Of a stretch of DNA of 64,000 bases, positions 38,700-49,500 are shown one piece after another (the stretch's first letter is position 1; every line of letters begins with the position of its first letter). The DNA is from Apricaphanius iberus (lineage: Eukaryota; Chordata; Actinopteri; Cyprinodontiformes; Aphaniidae). A program made the position numbers and the translations under genes. The notes below the pieces were generated by a model. The model was not told the DNA's origin. It did not search any database and worked only from the letters and a program-made list of their open reading frames with translations. Location of the stretch: positions 496,001-560,000 of the forward strand of contig JAPXFQ010001700.1 of assembly GCA_028564705.1 (NCBI GenBank). The letters are read 5' to 3'.

Positions 38700-38965
38700 G
38701 GTGACTGTGGCTCAGGGGGTTCAGAGGTTTGCCTTGCAATCGGAGGGTTCCTGGTTTGAGCCTCAGAGCCCCCAGATCCATCTGTGTCAGTCGTATCCTT
38801 TGGGCAAGACACTTCACCTACTGTCTACTGGTGTAGGCTAGAGGGGCTGATGGCGTGATATGGTCTGTCAGTCTGCCATCAGTGTGTGAATGTGAGAGTG
38901 AATGAATAATGGAATTTGTAAAGTGTGTGTCCAGAAAAGTGCTATATAAGTTTGATGCATTATTA
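38700..38965 (+). mobile_element. tRNA-derived SINE
   Basis: The 5' part holds a pol III A-box-like motif (tggctcagggggttcag) and a B-box-like motif (ggtttgagcc), followed by an unrelated body and an end reading gctatataagtttgatgc then (ATT)n. The box layout is that of tRNA-derived SINEs. Confidence 0.7.
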
Positions 38966-39314
38966 TTATTACACAAGTTCGATCTTTGTCCTGACTGAGT
39001 GCTGCACCCCGGTGGTAACAGGGCGATAGTGTATTGGCCTTGCAGCTATCCAGACAGGTGTCTTTGTCATATCAGGCCTTTTGATTCTTCTACACTTCAG
39101 ATAAGTTGAGTTATTCTTCTTCCTGGTACTTTGATAGTCATTCCCATATCTCCATCACATACTGGATGATCCCTTTAGTTTTGCTTACAGGTGATGCTTC
39201 CCAGCTCTTCTGGAACAAATCCAATAGCTCCTGGACATTGTAAAATTTGAAAGCAGCTCAAAGGTTGAAAGGCCTGCAGAACCTTTCTACAGCCTTTCCT
39301 CAATTCTCTGGTTC

Positions 39315-39317
<3 letters not shown>

Positions 39318-39365
<48 letters not shown>
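39318..39365. repeat. (TA)n microsatellite
   Basis: Uninterrupted TA repeat of about 24 units. Confidence 0.95.
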
Positions 39366-39369
<4 letters not shown>

Positions 39370-39928
39370 CTTTCATACCTGCGTCATCAATATTAGGGTT
39401 AGTGGAGATAGGACAATATAGTGAGAATTGAATAATTGTATATTTAATACAATTTTGGAATACATATATATAAAAACCTCAAAGAGAAGTGATTTTTGTA
39501 CTTTAGTCATAATTAATATTCTGAATTAATATAGCCTAATGAACTAGCGCGCTTGATAACAAAAAGATTTTAGACCATTGCATAGGCCTAATTAAAAAGA
39601 TCACTCAAAAACCTGCATTTCTTTTCCTTCAATATCATTCAAAATATTCAATAACATTGTATTATAGGCTTATTAGTAGTATTATTTATTCGACTTTAGA
39701 ACTAGCCTATCTGCTTTACAATAAACAGAGCATATGAATTCTCCCTGACCGTGTCTATTTTACAACCATGGAAGCGTTTAAATGCTATGTTTAAAAGTTT
39801 CGATGTTACAAAATGCTTAAACTATTATACTGTTGGAAAAAAATCAAAACACTACCGAGACGTGGCTGAAATTACAAAACTATGGGATTTAAAAAAACGC
39901 AAGTGAAAAATATTAACAGCAGGCTAAG

Positions 39929-39929
39929 T

Positions 39930-40005
<76 letters not shown>

Positions 40006-40028
40006 TCTAGATAGATAGATAGATAGAT
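39929..40028. repeat. (GATA)n microsatellite
   Basis: About 24 GATA/ATAG units with one ATCT interruption. Located 400 bp upstream of cfap157. GATA repeats are abundant in fish genomes. Confidence 0.95.
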
Positions 40029-40356
40029 CACTATTAATTTTTTAAACGGAAAATCTGTAGTAAATGCAACCCCTGGTTAGGAACTCTCTTTAGGGTCGAG
40101 AATCCATTAAACATTGTTTCTTGAACACGTCATGGCTCAAAATACCAGTAGCCCTAAAAAAAATAAAAATAAAAAATAAAAATAAAAAAAACCCCACGGT
40201 TTTAAAAAAATGTCTCTCTAATAAAAAAAAGACCTAAATACATACAGATATTTGTAACTGAAGGTATTTTTTTACTATTATTATTTAATTTATTTTAATA
40301 CAATGCGATTGTGTCTAGTTAAACCTTGGAGGAAGTCAACTTTACAAGATGGCAGC

Positions 40357-40369
40357 GTTGCCAAGCGAC
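40357..40369 (+). promoter_or_regulatory. RFX X-box-like motif in the cfap157 promoter
   Basis: The sequence GTTGCC-A-AGCGAC has a perfect left half-site (GTNRCC) and five of six bases of the right half-site (RGYAAC). It lies 61 bp upstream of the cfap157 ATG. X-boxes near the start are typical of cilia genes controlled by RFX factors. Use is inferred. Confidence 0.55.
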
Positions 40370-40429
40370 GGTGGAGTTTTGCTGCTCCGCCGGGCGGTTG
40401 GAAGGTTTGGTTAATCTTTAACCGACACA

Positions 40430-40572
40430 ATGCCCAGAAAGAAAGAGAGAAAAATCGGCGAAAAGAAGGAGAAACTGAACTTCACGAGTCCCACGACTAA
40501 AGCTGGCATTGACGAAAAAGAAAAGGGGTTATATCTAATCCAAATTGGATTTTTGAGCGAAGAGTTAGAAAG
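40430..40572 (+). CDS. cfap157: cfap157 exon 1
   Basis: 47 codons plus two bases, from MPRKKERKIG to SEELE. The donor GTAAGA is strong. An upstream ATG at 40349 opens a frame of only 21 codons, so 40430 is the better start. Confidence 0.88.
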
Positions 40573-43500
40573 GTAAGACAAGCAAACGGAAAATGGAAAG
40601 TAAGTCTCTGCAACTAATGTTTCCTGTACGTCCAGAGTTTTTTCTGATGATGCGTTTTATTTTTCAAAAGTACACTTCCCTCCTATCCTGACAAGTGTTC
40701 TTTGAAGCTTTAATTCGGAGGTTCTTCTCATATAAATCAAGGCAAAGCTCTTCATTTTTGTATTCAGTCAGTGATCAAGGTTCCATCCAAGACGAATAAA
40801 TCCAGTTTCATACATTTTTTCATCTATTTCCATCTAACCAGCCTGCTCTTCTCTATGTTTTGGAAGCTCACAATTTAGGGCCTTTTTACTGTAGAAATAA
40901 TCTTCCAGAAATGTTGTGTGAATTTTTGTATTCACATTTAAAACTAACACACAAAAAAGTATAAAATATAAGTGTTGAACATAATGTAACAGAAAGTACA
41001 ATTTTGATCAGGCAATGTTAAAACTGAAAAAGACCAGAGAACCTGCCAGTAAAGTCGGCTGGTTTTGGTCCTTTTTAGTCAGGAAATGCTTTAAGAAAAC
41101 AGTTTTGTTCCGATTTATAGCCAGATAAGTAACTAAAAAGTTACAAATTATGATCTATGGCTAATATACTCTCTCAATGTATGCGCCAAACTAAGGGACG
41201 GTTTCAGGAGAAGCAAAAAGGGATTTGTACAATGTTTTAACTGCAGTGGTATTATCTACACTGTGGATTATTTTGTATATAAATTAGGTCTAAACGTGTA
41301 ATTTAATTTAATTAAATTTAATTTTTTAATTTGTAATTCTGATTAAGTGTACTCAGATTATATGTTTTTTTTTAAAATGAAACAAAACATAAATACATTA
41401 AAAAAGTCCAGAATAAATCTGTTAAGTACGGTGGAGGATCAGTGATACTGTGGGTCTGTTTCTCTTCCAAAAGGCCCTTCAAAGATGGTTAGAGTAGATG
41501 GTATTCTGTGAGGTGGGAATCTACAAGAATATAAGTATATTTTTAAAAAGAAAAAAACAAAAACTGGAGAAGTGTGACAAAACAACTATTTAGTTCAATT
41601 CAATTAAAAAACACTTTATTCATCCCAAAGAGAATTTAAATTTTGCTGTAACTGATGTCATCCAAGTTGTGGATGCAGTGGGCAGGGAGGAAATCCAGTA
41701 GCAGTCATAATTTGGCCCCGACTCTTAAGAGGCCTCTGACTGAAGACTGCTGCTCTATGACAGTCTCATGACATTCTAATAGCAAATTTCCTTGGCAGCA
41801 GAGACGACATGTCACAGTAAATCGTCCTGGATGACACTGTCAGCAGTTGTCAAGCAATGCTAATCCGCCTTGGTCGAATGGTTAGAAAAACAAACTAAAA
41901 AATGTTCAGAAACGACACAGCCCAATGTAGCTGGTGTTAAAAAAATAATGACCATTAAAATGAGAGAAACTCAACATTTGAATTAATTGCGGGGCTTTTT
42001 TCTTTTACTTTTTTTCTCCCCTTCAGGTTTCGGATAAAATGTGTTGAACTGGAGAAGCAGAACAAGAACCTAATCTCTCAGTACAGGACACTGGAAGCAG
42101 ACAAGAGGGACGTCACAGAGTATCTGAAACACTCTCTTTCAGAGAAGGACGAGGAGCTGGACGAACTGCGGGAGCGGCTGGAGGGAGAACGTCAGGCTGC
42201 CGTCCAGGAAAAATCCTCCCTGCAGCTGGAACACAGCCGACTGAGCCGGGAGCTTCATTCCCAAATCGATAAGCTTGAAGAAAAAAACACAGCGCTCGGT
42301 GAGACGCCCCGCTGTCCTTGGGAATCTGTGGGTATGCCATCGTAGTGTAGGCAGGAAGAATATTCCGTTCTTCTGTGCCGCCCCCCCCCCCCCATGTCTG
42401 TGGGACAGTTCAGGGACAGGTTCTGATCTTTTCCGATTAATCTAAGAAAAAGTAGCAAGTTCTGTGAAGGCCAGTGGTTATGTTCGCTCTTTACTGCAGC
42501 GTGTGCATCTTCAGGCTGTCATCCTATGAGGTATTATTGTTTCTACACACATATATACTAGTACTTTAAAGTGATAGATTCACTACACCAAGGATCTGCC
42601 ATCCCCCCCCCGCACAGTAGCTCTTCTTAATTTAAATCAGAGACTCTGCCGAACTGAGCAACACTTTTCATTTATAAAAAATTTTAGGTAAAGTCGCTTT
42701 TGAGAGGATTTCTTTGTCGTTTGGTTCATTATCTGCATAAAAACACAACAGAACCATACTAATGAAACAAGTGTATCGCTACATTTACTTTCCTTAAACA
42801 TGGAATTTTCCATTTGATTTATTCCATGTTTGTTTTATTTCGATGACAGATCAATCGATTCCGATTTTCATGTGAAGCTGAAACAAGCAAACCAAAAATA
42901 GTTTTGTTTCGATCAAGGATTGAAGTGAAAAAAAAGTTGATACAACTTTGGTTCTTTAATTTACCTGTTAAACATATAATTTTTTTATTGTAATTAGCAT
43001 TATATATTTATATATTTATTAGAAGCGAGGACAGAAATGGTTCTTTGCAATGAAATGGTTGCCACTGCCTTACACCGTTGATTTAATATCCACACACTCC
43101 TTATTATGCTCTCCCCACTACCCAATAAATATAAAATTTCACCGACAGATGAATAAAGGTAGGGATGCAACGATACCACTTTTTTCAAACTGATACAATA
43201 CCGATACTTGGATCTGAGAACTTGCTGATACTGAGTACCAATGCCGATACGTCTACCACACAAAAAAATGTAATGAATTGGATGACAGGTTTCATTTTCT
43301 TCTCTGCTTGTAACAACAAACAATAGTAAATTAGATACAACATAAAATATTCATAAAAATGACCACAAAACTAAAATTTGTAGTGAAAAAAAAATGTTTT
43401 CAGTAAAATTATTGCAGAGTTTTTACATATTCATGGTATCGGTTAACTTTAACGAGTACATTAGAACGGTGTCTGCTTGATACGAGTATCGGTAATCAGT

Positions 43501-46500
43501 GCATCCCTGGAAAAAGGAGAAGCACAATTGTCTAAATTTCTCTCTTCCTTTTCCTGACAGCGGAGAAACTTGCAGATCTGGAAGAATTTCAGAGCCAAAA
43601 GGATGAGATGAAGACCCTCATGGAGCATCTGCAGAAGCAGCTGGAACGTCAGAAAGAGGAACACAAAGATGAGATCCACAGTCTGGAGATGAAGGCGTTG
43701 CAGGAAAAGAGGAGGTTAACATCTAATATCTCAAATATCACAGTTATGCTGTAACTAAAGCTATAAAAAGATATTAAAAGATAAAATCCTGTAGCTTAAA
43801 GCTGTTGTTCTGCCACTCCATGCTGTCTTGCAACGTTTCTAACACCCTGTCATTGTCAGAACAGACCTCGACTTTTACTCTAAACTACAGCGCTTACAGA
43901 GCAACAGCAAATTTACTGCTGCTGAATTCATAATGTTGGTCATTATGGTAGGTTGTGCAGGGATTCGGACCAGTTCTCATATAGCAGTGAATAACCGTAA
44001 AGTGGAAAGAAATTGATACAACTGGGGTGTTCCACGAAGCGAGCTAGCTCCTCAAGCCAGGCTTAACAATCCTGGCTCAATTACCCCGGATTCAGGTCCA
44101 TGAGCGAGGCTAACCTGCAGCCTCGCTCATTCACAATGGCAATATATATGCTAGGCTAACTGTGAGGCTTGTTTTAGCTTGATCAAATGATTGGACCCTA
44201 ACCCTGTGATGTCACACTGCAGGGCTCGTATTCTGCTGCTGTTCTCTCCCGCATTACGACCACCCTCCGATATAAAGTTATTCCAGCGGCTGCAGCAGCT
44301 GTAGTTTTCTTCTTGCTGGTTAAATTATGCAATGAAATGTAGGTTTTAACTTATAAAATGTGGTTCTAATTAGATTTTACTTTTACAATTTTGAAGAAGT
44401 AGAATTAGTGAATTTAATATTTACTTGCTGCCAGAAACTTTTGGTTCCACCCATGTAGATGAAGTTTTAAAATCATCATGCTGTCCCGTCTAGACGTGTT
44501 AAAATAGTCCTATACTGCATTGAAACTGGTAAAACAAAGCACTCGTAAATTAAAATACTTTATTAGTGTTACTTTACCTTTTGAAGACTAGAAACTGTTC
44601 TTATTTAGTTGCTAAATATTTAACATCCTTTCTTAAATCATGCTCTAACACATTTAACATGTCAGCTATTTTCTTTCATGTATTAAATTCTGATTTTAAT
44701 TTTACATCAACTTGTCCTACCCAACAAGGTAATATGATTTATTAACATGTATTTAGAAGTTCACAGTTAGAAGCATTTGTTAACGCTCCTGTGTCACATT
44801 CTAAACCGTGCGTAAGGAACATAATCAAATTTACATTCTAACACAATGCAGCCTGATGATCTTTTATGTGCAGCTGGTGTTCCTCTCATTGGTTATGATG
44901 TGATTGTGATGCTCATAGGCTGCAATAAGTCTTTCTCAAACTGGGAGAAGAACGGGACTCTTTCCTTTCCTTCCATTCTCACTTATCTAGCATCGATGGG
45001 CAGGGGCTGCCTTTATTGTAGCTTTGACGCACACGAGCCTCACTTAAATCGGCATGGATTGAGTTCACCTGAGCTTCTTCGGTGGAATAAGCCTGGAGTG
45101 AATTGTTACGCTAATTCAATTGAGGATATTTAACAAGGGCCTCGATTTCTTGAGCTTGCTTCGTGGAATACCCCCAACCCCCCATTATTTATAGTCAACA
45201 GAGACGGTCTCCCTATAATTAGGGTGATACATAATGATATTGGACTTAACCCGAGGTCACGCTACTTTTTTGTTTGTCATTTAGACTGAGATTATCAAAT
45301 ATATGAAAAAAAAAAGAAAATATCCAGTCAGAATCTATTTATTTAATCTACCTGTCAATTTTTAAAATTCTAACATATACAGAAGTATTTCATTTATATT
45401 ACTTTTAATTAATGTTCAATCTAATAAAATAAAATATACTTCTAGTAAAAATACTTGGAAGTGCTTGGATTGATGATCATCTGAAGGAATCCCTCTGTAG
45501 TCCATTAAATAAGGGATATTTTCCTTAAGTAGAAAACCTTTTTAACTGATTGTGTTTATTTAACTGATTAAAAGGTGGTTAGAACTAATCTGAAATAAAC
45601 CTGTTGTTGTCTATTGTCAAGTTTGGCTTATTAAATAGAAACGATTCCGGATTACATCTCAAAAACTTACTTTTATTAGTACAAAGTAGCAGGGCTGTTT
45701 TAATGTTTGGCTGTTTTAAATTGAACTTTCCCTGAGTTCAAATTTATTCTCCGGCTATCCAACAAAAAAAAAATCCAAACAAATTTAATAGGGAACTACA
45801 TATAAACAATCAAATCAAACGAATGCACTTAAAATATAAACTAGTCACCTGCTGTGGCCTCAAGCCACGGGCTTACTACTTCCTCCTGCTCCACATGGAA
45901 ATGAAATGCGAATCGTCAAATGTTTCCGGATGGATTGCTGAAAAGGTTATCGTCAAGAGGTTTTGGATTTTTGCCTCAGATAAATGACTTCGGGCGGGGG
46001 GGGGGTTGATGTTTCAGAAGCTCAATCAGTGCTCTGCGGTCCAGCTGGACTCTGGATTTAAGCGCCACTTCAGCCAAAAGTTTGGAAATCATGGAACATT
46101 TCTCCAACTGAAGTGATCAGAAATAAGTTTACTTGTACTCTGTGTGTTAAATTGAAAATGTCCGCGCGTCTGCACCTAGTGGTCAGAGGTGTGAATTGTA
46201 ATCTGTCAAAATGACGGACGGATTTCAGATTTTTCCATCCCTGTTCTAAAAAAAACTAGGCAGATAATGAAAATATTTGGTTAACGAGACTCTTGCTCTG
46301 AACACAAAATTCCCACAGAAAAACACAGTGGAGGCTGTGTCATGATGTGAAGATGCTTTTAGAGATGTAGATATATTCAGATCTAGAACAGAATGCTTTA
46401 AAGCACATTCCTGTGTGATCCTTGAGGATCAGACTGATAGCAGGACAGGGATCAGAGGTCCACCCATCTTGGACACAGTTTAGACTTAACTTTCTAGTCG

Positions 46501-49500
46501 GCGCTACGGAGCGCTGATAGCAAAAACGAGCTGCCACTAAAAGTTATCACGATCCGATTTGATCTGATTCAATCTGTTTCAGTTCGATATTGATATTAGT
46601 CAGTTCTATTAAAACTTTTTTGAGTCGTTATCTTTATTGTATGCCTGTAATTCAATGACTTAACACTGGGTGAGGAACAGTTCAGCGGGGGAAACTTTAA
46701 CCCTGTCAGACACAAGACAAGACAAGGGCAAACAATTCTAAAACATAAAATCAATTTCTGATCTTGCGAATAGATTTCAAAATTGCGAATAGACATCAAA
46801 TCTGATGTGACTAACCATTTGAGCGAGTTTATTATCCTGAAAACACTCGACATATTCATCTTTTTTTTTTTGTCTGTTTTAATTTCTGGGGAAAAGGTTA
46901 GAGGAGGAGCTGGAACGGGAAGCCGCGGCCATGCCGGCTAACGTCCAGCATCTGGTGGAGCAGAAGCTTCCCGAGACGATCAGGTCCGTGCTGCAGGAGA
47001 ACACGGAGCTGAAGACTCGTCTCAGCCAGCTGTCGGAGGTGGCCAGGTCCCTTCAGGTGGAGAACGCAGCGCTGAGGGAACGCAAGAGAGCGCTCAGCGT
47101 CGACGCCGACATCCTGGAGGAGATGGTCCGCGAGACGTCGCGCATCAGCTGCATCCGGAAGAAGGTGAGAGAACAGTTCCTGCAACACATTGTCTTCCGG
47201 CTACGCATCAGATCCTCAGCAGACTGGTCCCGTCTCCATCAGGAGGTGCAGCGGATCACGGCGAAGTTCCAGCAGCTTCAGGAGGAAGAGAAAGAGAAAC
47301 GGCAGCGACTTGAGCAGCTTCGGACCGAGCACGGACGAGTGCTGGCGGACATGGAGGCCATCAGGTCAGAGCTTCTCATCGAGGTTCATCTGAAAGTGAA
47401 GTGTGTTTATTCGACAGTTTAGCAACAGCAGAAACATTTGGTTCTAGTTTTAGAATGGGATGGAATGTTTTTCCCTTTAAGCTTTTAATTTAATTCAGTT
47501 TGATTTGGCTTTACATAAACACTAAAGTAAGTTCAAAAGAAAATTTTAAAAGACAAATTATAATTACATCTTTTTAGCTTAAGGTTTAACAGCAAAGCAG
47601 AAACTGGGAGATGAGGAACAATGATTTTTGAATTAGTTGGTCTGAGGTGAACGTTTTGTCCAAATAACATCTTAGAACAGGGTACCAATTATTCATCTCT
47701 CAAAGCAGTTTTTCTTTGATTTGGAAGTGCTAAATTATAAAGTTTAGATTATAATTTATTTGGGTTAGTCTGTAAACTCATGATAAAAGCAACTGCTTGC
47801 TCGCTGATAAATTCAGATGTAACTGCAGCAAAGCATTGGCTTCAAACACGTATCAAAAGTACAAAAAGCTGAATTTCAGAAATACAACCAATATGTAGCC
47901 TATATTAAGGAGAAAAATTACACACACAAAAAAAAATGGAGTACTGTGCAGTAGGGCTGGGTGATATGGCCTCAAGTCTATATTGGGATATAATCTAATA
48001 TGCGGTAACGATGTGTATTGCAATTGTTTTTCTTTATAAATGTCAAAATTACTACTTTTGAACATTCCCACTTTCCATACACATTGCAGCAAAACAACTT
48101 CAAAAAGGTTAACAATTCCATTTAAAGAACATTTATCATGCAAAATGCATTTAACGGTTTTTTTCAATATAATGCAACACAAAATTACCCACCACATAAA
48201 GATTAAGAAATTTTAAATAAAATCTACATTTTAATGAAAATAAAGTTCAAAATTGTCTGTTTTCCTATTTATATATTTAATATAGCACAAAAAGAAACCT
48301 GCATAGAGTGGAATTTAAAGTGCTTCAAGTTCAACAGGTTTCTTTTTCCATCAAATAAAAAGCAACACTTGTTTAGCTTTCGATATCTAGTGTAACGAAA
48401 AACACTGAAGATCATCCTTACATACCTGGTTAAATGTATGTAGGCACAGCCTGATGACAGAATAAATCACCAAAATGATCAAATTTCTACATACCTTTTA
48501 TATTTATATTTTCAATATACTGCTGTGCAGTTCAAAAAATAAAGTGGCATACTCTAAATAGAATGTGCAACTTGAGGAGTTTTTTTTAACAGTATAAGAG
48601 TATATGCAGGATGTGCATGTGTGGTTGTGCTTCAAGAATAAACATTTTCAAGAAGTTGGCAAAAATATAAACTGTGAAAGATTAAGTTATTAAGGTGCGT
48701 AATATATTGCAGTTTAAAGCAGAGGTCTGACATTATTTCGAGTGTCGGAGCAGTTCTGGTTGTAAAGTCTAACAGCCGCAGGGAGGAAGGACCTGCTTTA
48801 ACGCTCCATCATGCATCCAGAATGCAGCAGTCGGTCACTGAAGGAGCGCCGCCGCTCATCAACAGCCTCATTTGTTCTCTCACGGCGTGTTTTCAGACTG
48901 GACCGGGCCGCGCTGTCTGCAGAGTGGAGCAGGAACCGGTTAGAAAGGAATCAGCTGGAGGTGAAGCTGAAGGAGGAGAGGAAGAGGATGAAGAGCATCA
49001 TGCGGGGAGCCGCCGACTCCCTCAGACAGGCCCTGAAGGTAGAAGGTTTTCTGTCCTGCTTGTTTCAGGCGTTTCCTCGCTTGAACTGAACTTTATTTAA
49101 ATGTCCATCATTACAAGAACTCTGCTGTGTGGTAGAGAAGGGATTTGTCTAAAAAGAGTAAGAAGCTGCCCCCCCAAAGAAAAAGATTCAGGTTTAAGGT
49201 CATCTTTTCATCTTTCCAACATATTTTTTGTCCCCAACTGGAAGAAACATAACATATTTGGGAGGGTCAGTTTGGGAATATTTAAAGCTCAAAATTAGGG
49301 TGATGGTATAGAGGAGCAGCAGCTCATCACAAAAGGTCAATCATTTAGGGATGCAACGATAGCAATGTTTGAAAACCGATACGATACAGATACTTAGATC
49401 GGAGTACTGACCGATACTTCTACCATATCAAAAAATGCAATGAATTGGAAGACCGCTCTTATTTTCTTCTCTGCTTGTTACATCAAATGATGAATTAATA

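Larger units (their letters stand above)
34302..40429. other. Intergenic region between divergent dmrt1 and cfap157
   Basis: About 6.1 kb. It holds the dmrt1 promoter (TATA at 34363), a LINE tail (35095-35165), a hAT MITE (35703-36051), a LINE fragment with tail (36420-37380), degenerate repeat DNA (37890-38700, unassigned), a SINE (38700-38965), TA and GATA microsatellites, and the cfap157 promoter near 40340-40430. No other gene is seen. Confidence 0.7.

Noticed and set aside
38700..38770. A functional tRNA gene
   Set aside because: Pol III boxes are present, but the sequence does not fold into a complete cloverleaf and continues into a SINE body.
39929..40028. GATA array as a CRISPR-like or regulatory array
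   Set aside because: A simple tetranucleotide microsatellite with no spacers, in a vertebrate genome.
46898..47188. Minus-strand 96-codon ORF over cfap157 exon 4
   Set aside because: An antisense shadow of a GC-rich coiled-coil exon.
46931..47422. A single 163-codon ORF as one exon
   Set aside because: It includes a 78-nt segment with good GTGAGA and CCATCAG borders, and the CFAP157 phases fit the two-exon model. Intron retention is kept as a finding instead.
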